A stretch of 58,304 nucleotides of DNA from Chitinophaga pinensis (GTDB taxonomy: Bacteria > Bacteroidota > Bacteroidia > Chitinophagales > Chitinophagaceae), in NCBI GenBank assembly GCA_945876095.1, contig CAMCMP010000022.1, positions 1-58,304 of the forward strand. The letters are read 5' to 3'. Positions 9,702 to 17,397 of the stretch are shown piece by piece. Position 1 is the stretch's first letter. Each line of letters opens with the position of its first letter. Below the pieces are notes generated by a model, which was not told where the DNA came from, did not search any database, and worked only from the letters and a program-made list of their open reading frames with translations. Position numbers and translations under genes: made by a program.

Positions 9702-10856
9702 TTACTTTTTCAACACCAACGGCTTTGATAATTTTTGAGCAGTCACCGCCATTTCAGTTGCTAAAAAACAATGCTTCTGTGTCATAGCAGTCTCCGTTCG
9801 ATTGAGCACATCATCCACAAACAATCCCCCAAATGGAAGGTTCACATTATTACAATCAATATGCTTCATTTCTTTATGATTGACCATATATAAATGGTTG
9901 CCTCCCTTATTTCCAGATGCAACGTCTGTATTTTTACGAACCTCTATATAACCTTCAGTACCTAAAATAGTCAACCTGCCATCTCCCCAAGTATCCAAAG
10001 CATCCGGAGTAAACCAGTCAACTCGAATATAACCTGATCCGCCATTGCCCTTCAACATCACATCTCCAAAGTCTTCAAAATTTGGACGCTGAGGATGATG
10101 GACATTCCCTGTCTGCGATAGTAATATTTCTGCTTCGGTAGAACTTGTAAAATGTAAAAACTGATCAAACTGATGAGAACCAATATCAGTTAAGATTCCA
10201 CCAAACCTTTTTTTATCATAAAACCAATCAGGTCTGGTTCCATTATTAATTCGATGAGGTGCCAAATTCACCGTTTGAATTACATTGCCGATTGCCCCTG
10301 ACTCAACCAATTCACTCGCCTTAACGGTTGCTTTATTTTCCAACCGTTCACTGTACATAATTGAATAAATACGTTTGGTTTCTTTTTGGACCTTCTTCAC
10401 CTCAGCCAATTGCGCCAAACTAATAGCACCTGGTTTATCTGTTAAATAATCCTTTCCATGCTGCATCACTCTTATACCAAGCGGAGCACGCTCATCCGGT
10501 ATTCCAGAACTTAATACCAATTGAATAGATGGATCTTCTAAGATTTCCTTTTCACTTTTTACTAATTTAGCTTCTGGGAATTTTTTTAAATATTCTGCAA
10601 TTAGTTCTGGTTCCTTAGCATAAAGTGCTACCAATTCTCCACCTCCTCTTTTAATAGCTTCTGTCATAGAATTAATATGACTATGATTGATATTAATTAC
10701 TGCGAATTTGATTCTATTGGGATAAACTTTCATTGGAACAGGTTTAATAATAGTAGTCGCTTTTGTTTTATCGGATAGACTACCAAACAGTAGCATCCCC
10801 GATAAAGCAGTGGTGTTTTTTAAAAATTTTCTACGATCTGAATTTGACTCCTTCAT
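9702..10856 (-). CDS. Gfo/Idh/MocA family oxidoreductase, twin-arginine signal
   Basis: NAD(P)-dependent sugar oxidoreductase of 384 residues. The N-terminus, SDRRKFLKNTTALSGMLLFG, has RR followed by a hydrophobic stretch, suggesting Tat export with bound cofactor. The Rossmann part covers about residues 45-165 (FAVININHSH, GGGELVALYAKEP, LTDKPGAISLAQL, equivalent to the usual EKP motif). The C-terminal domain includes GGILTDIGSHQFDQFLHFT, with Asp and His in catalytic-type positions. It lies 40 nt downstream of another Gfo/Idh/MocA gene and a ThuA gene, forming a three-gene minus-strand operon. Substrate not known. Confidence 0.85.
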   Translation of the reverse strand: MKESNSDRRKFLKNTTALSGMLLFGSLSDKTKATTIIKPVPMKVYPNRIKFAVININHSHINSMTEAIKRGGGELVALYAKEPELIAEYLKKFPEAKLVKSEKEILEDPSIQLVLSSGIPDERAPLGIRVMQHGKDYLTDKPGAISLAQLAEVKKVQKETKRIYSIMYSERLENKATVKASELVESGAIGNVIQTVNLAPHRINNGTRPDWFYDKKRFGGILTDIGSHQFDQFLHFTSSTEAEILLSQTGNVHHPQRPNFEDFGDVMLKGNGGSGYIRVDWFTPDALDTWGDGRLTILGTEGYIEVRKNTDVASGNKGGNHLYMVNHKEMKHIDCNNVNLPFGGLFVDDVLNRTETAMTQKHCFLATEMAVTAQKLSKPLVLKK

Positions 10857-10896
10857 TTTTTATTTTTTATTAATTAATATTCATCTAAATTATTAA

Positions 10897-12375
10897 CTAC
10901 ACAAGTCCTTTTATTTCATAACCCAAACGATGCGGTCTATTTAATAGGCTATTGGCCTCCTCATCAGGTTGCTCTACTTCAATTTCTCGCTGCCCAACAG
11001 ATTTACCCGTTGAATCATAAAGATCCACCTTTACCGATCCCTTTTTAAAGAAAGTTTCTTCCATTGGATTCCAATAAATTTTACGTTTTAATTTCATTGC
11101 AATATGATGTAATAAACAAGTAGAACAAGAGCGATGTCCAACTTCAACAGGGGAAATTGGTTGTACCCTCGTCTTAATACAATCTAGCCAGTTGCCATGT
11201 TGCTCTTTACTTCTATATAAGTTAATTTCATTTTCTCCAATTACAGATTTGATTATCTTCTCATTGCTGGCAGTTAATGATTTTGCATTCTCCGTATTTT
11301 GAACAGGATCACTTGCACTAGCTCTATAATTACCCCTACTCACAAAAATCCAACCTTCTGTTCCTTCAAATTTTATTCCATTGGGAATTTCATTGCTAAT
11401 AATCATTTTTACTCCATTGGCATAAATTCCTTCTGTTCTAAAAAGCCCATGCACGTTCCACAAACCACTCTTAGGGAAATCAGCATTGCCTGAAATCTCC
11501 ACCGGACCAGTATATTCTGTATCCATTCCCCAATGAGCAATATCAACATGATGAGCACCCCAGCCTGTAATCATTCCCGCACCAAACTGTTCGCAGCGCA
11601 ACCAACCCGGACGGCCATAATCATTTTGAGGATGCACTCTTTTTTCTGTGTAAGGAACTTCAGGAGTGGAGCCTAACCAGGCATCATAATTTAAATTTTT
11701 AGGTACCGGCATATCAGGTTCTACATCCCCACCTGGGTCGCCAGGCAAACCAACATATACATTTTTTAATTGACCAATTCTTCCATTGCGAACTAATTCT
11801 GCGGCATACCTAAATTGCTCAGTCGATCGCTGCTGACTTCCAATTTGCAGAATTCTTCCGGTACGATGCACTGCATTACTCAATGCCCTTCCCTCTGCAA
11901 TAGTGAGGGATGCAGGCTTTTGTAAATAAACATCCTTGCCCGCCTCTACTGCATGAATACCAAGATAAGCATGTGAATGATCCGGCGTACTTATCAATAC
12001 TGCATCTATATCTTTATTCAGTAGCAACTCACGATGATCATCATACATGGTTACGCCATTGTAAGAAGTGCCTGATAATTTAGAGTAATAATCATTTACA
12101 TATTTTTTTCCATCGGCCAATCGTTTACTATCCAAATCACAAACTGCCATAATTTTTGCATGACTATACTTCAACGTTTCAAACATATCATGATCCCTTG
12201 AAATTCTTCCTACACCGATAGCGCCAATATTTATTCTATTACTAGGTGCATTTTTACCCAAAACAGAGGCTGGGATAATGGTTGGAAAACCGGTAATAGC
12301 AATACCAGTGGCAGCACTTGCTTTCAAAGAGTTTTTTACAAAACTTCTACGGTCAATTTTTTTTGAAATAGACAT
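10897..12375 (-). CDS. Gfo/Idh/MocA family oxidoreductase, twin-arginine signal
   Basis: A 492-residue exported oxidoreductase. I chose the ATG at 12373-12375 over the upstream ATG at 12399. It gives a clean Tat-like start (MSISKKIDRRSFVKN) and puts the start 4 nt after the stop of the preceding ThuA gene instead of overlapping it. Motifs: INIGAIGVGRISRDH (dinucleotide binding), DAVLISTPDHSHAYLGIHAVEAGK, YLQKPASLT (EKP-like) and GWGAHHVDIAHWGMD. Long secreted members of this shape are common in Bacteroidota sugar-processing loci. A late cysteine-containing segment (HRSCSTCLLHHIA) is typical of this subgroup. Confidence 0.88.
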   Translation of the reverse strand: MSISKKIDRRSFVKNSLKASAATGIAITGFPTIIPASVLGKNAPSNRINIGAIGVGRISRDHDMFETLKYSHAKIMAVCDLDSKRLADGKKYVNDYYSKLSGTSYNGVTMYDDHRELLLNKDIDAVLISTPDHSHAYLGIHAVEAGKDVYLQKPASLTIAEGRALSNAVHRTGRILQIGSQQRSTEQFRYAAELVRNGRIGQLKNVYVGLPGDPGGDVEPDMPVPKNLNYDAWLGSTPEVPYTEKRVHPQNDYGRPGWLRCEQFGAGMITGWGAHHVDIAHWGMDTEYTGPVEISGNADFPKSGLWNVHGLFRTEGIYANGVKMIISNEIPNGIKFEGTEGWIFVSRGNYRASASDPVQNTENAKSLTASNEKIIKSVIGENEINLYRSKEQHGNWLDCIKTRVQPISPVEVGHRSCSTCLLHHIAMKLKRKIYWNPMEETFFKKGSVKVDLYDSTGKSVGQREIEVEQPDEEANSLLNRPHRLGYEIKGLV

Positions 12376-12379
12376 AAAA

Positions 12380-13291
12380 TTAATTTTTAAGCTGGGCATC
12401 CTTATTCATAGCAACTGCTTTTGAATAATCAATTCCCTTATACTGATTAGCAATGAATTTTATTCCCTGTAATAAATGATTCTTAAAAGTAGCCTCTTGA
12501 TAATTCGCTTTATCATGGCCCAATGTAGTAACCCAAATATTTCCTCCTTCAAATGATTGATACCAAACAGCTGGAAAGAAATTGGCAAAAGATCCTGAAT
12601 GGGTAGCAATTAATTGAGTGTCTTTTTTATCTAGTGTAGATAAATCGTGCATCATTAAAACTTTTATTCCTGGATAAAGTTGTTTTCCAAAATAACATTC
12701 ATCCGCCTTGGTCCATTTTAATGGAACTCCTTGCATAGAAGGATGTGTAGGGTCAATATTTTTAATAGTAAAAGTCTGAAAGGAAGCATGCCAGGTAAAA
12801 GTTTCTCCCACCATCATTTTAAACCAAGTCCAATTTCGCTCTGTACCAGTAACAGAATGAATACCCACAAAGCCTCCGCCTGCTTCAATATACCTTCTAA
12901 ATGCCAGTCGCTGCTCATCAGTATCAAACACATCATTGTTGGTACTAGAGAAAATTAATAGGTTGTATTTTTTTAAATTGGTTTCATTAAAAACGGAAGG
13001 GTCGTCAGAAACATCTACCATAAATTTATTGGCAGCCGCCAACTCCTGAATACAAATTACGGATGCAGCTATATTGTCATGTACATAACCCTTGCCATTT
13101 TTAGTATATACCAATACGCGGCAATTTTTTAGTTTGCCCGCTCCAGATTTTGTTGAAAGCAAAGAAGCCAATTCTTGTCGACTAGATAATATAGATGGAT
13201 TAAAAATATTATTTGCCTTGCTAAATACTGTAGAGGATATCAACAATACAATGCCAATGGCAATAGCGAGAAGTTGGTTTTTATTTTTCAT
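12380..13291 (-). CDS. ThuA domain protein, secreted
   Basis: ThuA-like (trehalose-utilisation/class I amidotransferase-like fold) protein of 303 residues. The ATG at 13289-13291 is preferred because the upstream extension begins at a weak codon, and this start gives a proper signal peptide (MKNKNQLLAIAIGIVLLISSTVFSKA). Core motifs: CRVLVYTKNGKGYVHDN, NLLIFSSTNNDVF, GGGFVGIHSVTGTERNW, ECYFGKQLYPGIKVLMM and NIWVTTLGHDKANYQE. Its reaction is not established. The clustering with two Gfo/Idh/MocA genes immediately downstream is a known association in Bacteroidota and points to oxidised-sugar metabolism (inference). Confidence 0.85.
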   Translation of the reverse strand: MKNKNQLLAIAIGIVLLISSTVFSKANNIFNPSILSSRQELASLLSTKSGAGKLKNCRVLVYTKNGKGYVHDNIAASVICIQELAAANKFMVDVSDDPSVFNETNLKKYNLLIFSSTNNDVFDTDEQRLAFRRYIEAGGGFVGIHSVTGTERNWTWFKMMVGETFTWHASFQTFTIKNIDPTHPSMQGVPLKWTKADECYFGKQLYPGIKVLMMHDLSTLDKKDTQLIATHSGSFANFFPAVWYQSFEGGNIWVTTLGHDKANYQEATFKNHLLQGIKFIANQYKGIDYSKAVAMNKDAQLKN

Positions 13292-13570
13292 ACAACAATT
13301 ATATTTTATTCCCTCAATTAGGGGCAAGAAATAAAGGGTGAAGATTTAAAAGCATAGTTTGACTATTCGAAAATGCAATCAATAAAAGAAAGCCAAAGCC
13401 ATCCTTGAAGATAATGAATTTTTCATATTATCGGATTGGATAATAAAATGTTATTGTAGGAAAGGAGATTCAGAGTGCCAGAAATATTAATTCTTTAGAA
13501 TTTAAGCCAATTACTATTTAGTTGACCCTCAAAAACTAGAATCAGAAAATTTGACCTAATTGTTGTTAGT
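13292..13570. other. intergenic region upstream of the ThuA operon
   Basis: About 280 bases without a supported gene; the promoter of the ThuA operon should lie in it. The string at 13521-13539 (GTTGACCCTCAAAAACTAG) matches 53312-53330 at 16 of 19 positions, so the homology around the two repeat copies extends beyond their 226-bp core. Confidence 0.5.
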
Positions 13571-13623
13571 ACGCCCTCGAATAAAATTGCTAGAAATTTG
13601 AAATATAACCCATTAAAAAATCA
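13571..13623 (+). repeat. solo left-arm fragment of the 226-bp repeat
   Basis: Starts with ACGCCCTCGAATAAAA, as the full copy 114 nt downstream does, followed by TTGCTAGAAATTT and CATTAAAAAATCA, matching the left arm of the element. No matching right arm follows. It looks like a decayed or partially duplicated left half in tandem with copy 1. Confidence 0.65.
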
Positions 13624-13684
13624 CATCCTTTAAAGTATGGAAGTATTCTAATTTCGCAATAATTGTTAGTCAATCCTTTGTTTT

Positions 13685-13910
13685 ACGCCCTCGAATAAAA
13701 AGTGCTAGAAATTTTAACTATCAGCTGTTAAGAAATCAAGGCTGTCTGAGCGAGCATGGCCATTAAAGTAACTTACTCTACCCGCGAGTTCCTTGATTTT
13801 AGGCTGATAGTTAAAATTTCAGCCTTTTTATTCGCAGGATTGATTTTTTTTGTTACTTTTTTGCATCAAGGCAAAAAAGTAAAAGCCCTCTATTCCAAAG
13901 GAAATATCAG
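13685..13910 (+). repeat. 226-bp structured dispersed repeat, copy 1
   Basis: Nearly the same 226 bases occur at 53348-53573. Seen directly: an 18-bp perfect inverted repeat (13708-13725 with 13803-13820), extended inward by a 9-bp stem (13733-13741 with 13791-13799) and outward by imperfect pairing of CGAATAAAAAG with CTTTTTATTCG. The whole is a hairpin of about 140 nt with a 49-nt apical loop. A second perfect 12-bp hairpin follows (13853-13864 with 13871-13882, loop ATCAAG). Between the copies the stem differs by compensatory changes. It sits between two minus-strand genes. It may be a mobile palindromic element or a structured RNA/DNA; I do not recognise the family. Confidence 0.85.
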
Positions 13911-13914
13911 AATT

Positions 13915-13987
13915 AAATAGTTGACTTTTATTTTAATCAAAAGCTTCACCAAACAGGCACTTATCCCTTTTTGATGGTCAACTATTT
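13915..13987 (-). terminator. inverted repeat at the end of the cytochrome c peroxidase gene
   Basis: Perfect 11-bp arms AAATAGTTGAC (13915-13925) and GTCAACTATTT (13977-13987), with weaker internal pairing of ATCAAAA with TTTTGAT. The right arm overlaps the peroxidase stop codon at 13982. It could terminate that minus-strand transcript; the 51-nt spacer is long, so the role is uncertain. Confidence 0.4.
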
Positions 13988-15052
13988 CAGAGCAAATGGA
14001 TCTGAAAACTTTGCTTCGGTCAAAATAGTCCTATCAGTAAGAGTATTCAAAAAAGCCATCATATTGGGAATATCAGCCGTTCTTAAAAAATGAGACGGAA
14101 TGGACTGTTTGCCAGTTCCTGGATTCCCTGCATTGAGCATTTCTTGCACATTGGCCACACTTCCATTATGAAACAAATTGGATCGAATACTAATATTACG
14201 CAAAGAACTCGACTTAAAATTCCCTCGATTGTTAATACCCAAATCTTTGGCATCAGCAAGTCCAAAGGGAGCACTTGGGCTGCTAGTAATAAACATAGGT
14301 GGATTGTGGCAACTTGCACAAGTTCTATTTGCAGGAACCGTCAAAAATAACTGTTCGCCCGCCGCTTCAGCAGCAGTAAATATTTCTAAGCCCTGTTTTA
14401 CACGATCGTATTTTGACTGATAGGTAACAATACTTCTTTCAAACTGAGACAGAGCTCTTGCAATAAGTACAGAGTCAATCAAGGAACTGCCAAAAGCCTT
14501 TTGAAATAGTGAAGGATAATAAGTCAAGGATTTTACCTTCGCTTCTAATTGCTCTAAAGTCAAATCCATTTCTAAATGATTTTGTATTGGCTGAAGCGCT
14601 TGCTTTTCAACAGAAGCAGCTCGCTCATCCCAAAACATTTTTCCAGATTTATAGAAGCGAATATTTAAAAGCGCCATCGAATGCCTGGTGGTAGAACCTC
14701 CATCTAAACCTCTACTCAAAACTACAGAATCACTAAAAGAATTTTGCTGCTGGTGACAGCTTGCACAGCTAGTAGTTCCATTTCTACTCAATTGCTTGTC
14801 ATAAAATAATATTCGTCCCAAGTTAGCACCTTCATTGGTTATTGGATTCGTAGAAGGTGTATTGTCTGAAGTTGCTAATGCTGCTTGAATATGTGCAGGA
14901 TAAGTATCCAAATAATTATAAGAGGTGAATATCATTACAGGAGTTGAAGTAGTTACTGGTTTAGTAGAAACAACTAGGCTGTCAGTTTTTGTACAGAACT
15001 GAAAAATTATAACTATAAGTAACAAGGATGAAAGCGTAACTGTTTTTTTCAT
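13982..15052 (-). CDS. di-heme cytochrome c peroxidase family lipoprotein
   Basis: Reduces hydrogen peroxide with electrons from c-type cytochromes, or is a MauG-like relative. The 356-residue protein has a lipoprotein signal with Cys20 (IIFQFC), so it is anchored in the periplasm or outer membrane. Two heme c motifs are present, CASCH at residues 96-100 and CASCH at 245-249, each heading a cytochrome domain. Between them are DGGSTTRHSMALLN and FWDERAASVEKQALQP, typical of the CCP/MauG family. It is a single-gene unit between the repeat at 13685 and the divergent trmB promoter. Confidence 0.92.
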   Translation of the reverse strand: MKKTVTLSSLLLIVIIFQFCTKTDSLVVSTKPVTTSTPVMIFTSYNYLDTYPAHIQAALATSDNTPSTNPITNEGANLGRILFYDKQLSRNGTTSCASCHQQQNSFSDSVVLSRGLDGGSTTRHSMALLNIRFYKSGKMFWDERAASVEKQALQPIQNHLEMDLTLEQLEAKVKSLTYYPSLFQKAFGSSLIDSVLIARALSQFERSIVTYQSKYDRVKQGLEIFTAAEAAGEQLFLTVPANRTCASCHNPPMFITSSPSAPFGLADAKDLGINNRGNFKSSSLRNISIRSNLFHNGSVANVQEMLNAGNPGTGKQSIPSHFLRTADIPNMMAFLNTLTDRTILTEAKFSDPFALK

Positions 15053-15187
15053 TGAATAAAATTTTCAGGTTTATAAAATTGCTGACTTTCCTATGACTAA
15101 GCTTTAAGTAAGAGGTTTAATTGGTCTTCTTAAAATTTATATCTCCATCGATTCATTCACATTTATTTAACCTTTCCTTTCATTTTT

Positions 15188-15219
15188 TTGATCAGTTCTC
15201 TTTACTATAATTATATTTG
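15188..15219 (+). promoter_or_regulatory. Bacteroidota-type promoter of trmB, probably leaderless
   Basis: A -33 TTG (15188-15190), a 21-nt spacer and a -7 element TATATTTG (15212-15219) match the TTG-N19-21-TAnnTTTG consensus. The trmB ATG begins at 15227, 7 nt after the -7 element, so transcription should start at or next to the start codon. Confidence 0.65.
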
Positions 15220-15226
15220 CTTCAGA

Positions 15227-15925
15227 ATGGGACAAAAGAAATTACAACGTTTTGCAGACATTAAAACCTTTTCCAACGTATTAGAATACCCTGAAGGAAT
15301 GAAGGGAAAATGGAATTCTTTTTTTAAAAATGACCATCCAATAGTATTGGAATTGGCTTGTGGTAGAGGAGAATATACCGTTGGACTGTCAGCAATTTTT
15401 GCTGATAAAAATTTTATAGGGGTAGATGTCAAAGGAAATAGAATGTATATTGGAGCAAAAAAATGTCTCGATGCCAATATCAACAATGCTGCCTTTCTTC
15501 GAACACAAATCACCTTGCTTAGTAATTATTTTAATCTATCAGAAGTAGATGAAATTTGGATCACTTTTCCTGATCCGCAGTTAAGAACTTCAAAATCAAA
15601 AAAAAGATTAACCCATCCTGCTTTTCTTCGCCTCTACAAGCAGCTACTCCAGCCAAATGGTTGTATTCATTTAAAAACAGATTCACCTAAATTATATGCG
15701 TTCACTAAAAAAGTAATTGAATTATACGAATTGATACTTTTAGAAGATTGTAATGATGTTTACGCCAATAATCCTAGCGAATCTCTCAGGATTAAAACCC
15801 ATTACGAAGCCTTAGACATTGCTGGAAGCAATAAAATCTTTTATCTTAAATTTCAATTACCAGCAGTCATTGCAGATTTAGATGAACAATTGCAGTTATT
15901 ATTAAAAGAAACAGAAAATCAATAA
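15227..15925 (+). CDS. trmB: tRNA (guanine-N7-)-methyltransferase
   Basis: Methylates G46 in the variable loop of tRNAs using S-adenosylmethionine. The frame opens at a TTG at 15188, but the ATG at 15227 is preferred: it starts MGQKKLQRFADIK and the promoter -7 element lies just before it. The 232-residue product has the SAM-binding motif LELACGRGEYT, then NFIGVDVKG, IWITFPDPQLRTSKSKKRLTHP (the family's FPDPW-type RNA/catalytic segment) and HLKTDSP. It heads a likely operon with the DUF5522 gene 14 nt downstream and the alkyltransferase-like gene. Confidence 0.93.
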   Translation: MGQKKLQRFADIKTFSNVLEYPEGMKGKWNSFFKNDHPIVLELACGRGEYTVGLSAIFADKNFIGVDVKGNRMYIGAKKCLDANINNAAFLRTQITLLSNYFNLSEVDEIWITFPDPQLRTSKSKKRLTHPAFLRLYKQLLQPNGCIHLKTDSPKLYAFTKKVIELYELILLEDCNDVYANNPSESLRIKTHYEALDIAGSNKIFYLKFQLPAVIADLDEQLQLLLKETENQ

Positions 15926-15939
15926 CTACTCATTATAAT

Positions 15940-16131
15940 ATGGATAACTTAGTAGAGGGAGAAGATTTTTATTACAATGAGGATGGTTATGTAGTATTAA
16001 CCGAAAAACACCATTTGCAAAGAGGGACCTGTTGTGGTAATAGATGCAAGCATTGTCCTTATGAATACTGTAACGTTCCTGAAAATAAAATAAAAGATTT
16101 ACTTGAAAGCAAAGCCAAGAATAATTTGTAA
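15940..16131 (+). CDS. DUF5522 small Cys-rich protein
   Basis: A 63-residue protein matching the DUF5522 pattern: FYYNEDGYVVLTEKHHLQRGTC (two parts), then CCGNRCKHCPY with four clustered cysteines (residues 31-39) and an acidic/basic tail. The cysteines suggest metal binding; function is unknown. It sits 14 nt after trmB and ends 3 nt before the alkyltransferase-like gene, so the three are very probably cotranscribed. Confidence 0.85.
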   Translation: MDNLVEGEDFYYNEDGYVVLTEKHHLQRGTCCGNRCKHCPYEYCNVPENKIKDLLESKAKNNL

Positions 16132-16134
16132 TCA

Positions 16135-16512
16135 ATGCTAAAGAAAAAGTCTTCCAATAATGATTTACCGTCCCAACCAAAAGAGTATTCTTTTTTTAAG
16201 GATGTACACGAGGTAGTAAGACAAATTCCAAAAGGCAGGGTAAGTTCTTATGGTGCCATTGCACGGTATTTAGGAACTGGGCTTTCTGCAAGAATGGTTG
16301 GCTGGGCAATGAATGCTGCACACTCAGTTCATCCTCCCGTTCCCGCTCATAGGGTAGTTAATAGAAATGGCCTATTGACTGGTAAAGCTCATTTTTCTCC
16401 CCCTTCACTGATGGAGGCCCTTTTGAAAAAAGAAAAGATCATCGTGAAAGAAGATAAAATCGTTGGCTTTAATGAATTATTTTGGGATCCGGCAATCGAA
16501 TTAACCTTATAA
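16135..16512 (+). CDS. alkyltransferase-like (MGMT-fold) protein lacking the acceptor cysteine
   Basis: A 125-residue DNA-binding domain of the O6-methylguanine-DNA methyltransferase family: FFKDVHEVVRQIPKGRVSSYGAIA (two parts; helix-turn-helix region), SARMVGWAM and PVPAHRVVN. In active enzymes the last motif is PCHRV; here Ala71 replaces the Cys. It therefore belongs with alkyltransferase-like proteins, which bind alkylated bases and can recruit nucleotide excision repair rather than repair directly. It is the third gene of the trmB operon, starting 3 nt after DUF5522. Confidence 0.9.
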   Translation: MLKKKSSNNDLPSQPKEYSFFKDVHEVVRQIPKGRVSSYGAIARYLGTGLSARMVGWAMNAAHSVHPPVPAHRVVNRNGLLTGKAHFSPPSLMEALLKKEKIIVKEDKIVGFNELFWDPAIELTL

Positions 16513-16590
16513 TCTACAATAGAAATTTCCTGAAAGGCAACGCCACGCCAGTGCTTATGCACATAAATTCTCAAATGTAAATTTTGCACT

Positions 16591-16598
16591 TACTTTTG
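16591..16598 (+). promoter_or_regulatory. -7 element upstream of the S1/OB-like gene
   Basis: TACTTTTG matches the TAnnTTTG -7 consensus, 35 nt before the ATG at 16633. No clear -33 TTG is seen at the right distance, so this is a half-supported promoter. Confidence 0.4.
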
Positions 16599-16632
16599 CC
16601 TATCGGAATCAATTTCGATCAATTAAAAATAT

Positions 16633-17370
16633 ATGGCTACAGAATCTATTATGGGCAAGATTACCTTTATCAATCATGATAAGGAATTTGCTACAATCGA
16701 GTACATGCTCAACGGCAAGAAGAAATCGATTACTGGAAATATTAGTGAGAAAGAGCAGTTAAAATTAAAGGCTGAGAAAATCATCAAAAGAATTCATCAC
16801 TTTCATGTAGGCGATGAGGTGAGTTTTGTAATCAATTTATCTGCTAGAGGCGATAAAATGATTGCAGACTGTATGGAATTCAAATTCAATAATGCACTAG
16901 ACAACCTTATCAATAAATCTGCTATTGAAAACAGATTTGTTGGCTACCTCAAAAAAGTAGAGGATGAATATTTTGTAAAGGAAACAGGTAGCTATATTTT
17001 CTTTTCCCTCAAATTATCTCCATGGGAAAGAAAACCGGTAGATAGTAATTTAAATGAGCCTTATTTTTTTAAACTAGAAAATACAGATAGGCCTGATAAG
17101 GCTACTGCAGCTCCTTACAAATCAATATTCATTCATGAATATGTTACCGCACAAAAATATTTGGAAAGTAAAACACCCATTGAAGCGGAGGTTTTTAAAA
17201 TTACCCCTCATGGAATTTTTGTAAATATTTTAGGAAATAAAATACAAGCTAAACTACCCATTGCTAAAAACCAAAATATAGCACTAACACCTGAGGTGAA
17301 GATTGGTGATCGCATTCAAATCATTGTAACCTATTTAGGCAGTTCAAAAATTATTATTGAAAGAGCTTAA
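16633..17370 (+). CDS. putative S1/OB-fold nucleic-acid-binding protein
   Basis: A 245-residue cytoplasmic protein with no signal or membrane segment. The N-terminal 75 residues (MGKITFINHDKEFATIEY, VGDEVSFVINLSARGDKM) have a cold-shock-like beta pattern. The last 70 residues (PIEAEVFKITPHGIFVNILGN, KIQAKLPIA, EVKIGDRIQIIVTYLG) read like an S1 domain. RNA or nucleotide binding is therefore plausible, but I do not recognise a named family. It is followed by the convergent end of the oxidase cluster at 17398. Confidence 0.6.
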   Translation: MATESIMGKITFINHDKEFATIEYMLNGKKKSITGNISEKEQLKLKAEKIIKRIHHFHVGDEVSFVINLSARGDKMIADCMEFKFNNALDNLINKSAIENRFVGYLKKVEDEYFVKETGSYIFFSLKLSPWERKPVDSNLNEPYFFKLENTDRPDKATAAPYKSIFIHEYVTAQKYLESKTPIEAEVFKITPHGIFVNILGNKIQAKLPIAKNQNIALTPEVKIGDRIQIIVTYLGSSKIIIERA

Positions 17371-17397
17371 ATCTTCAATTAATAATGCAGTTAAAAT

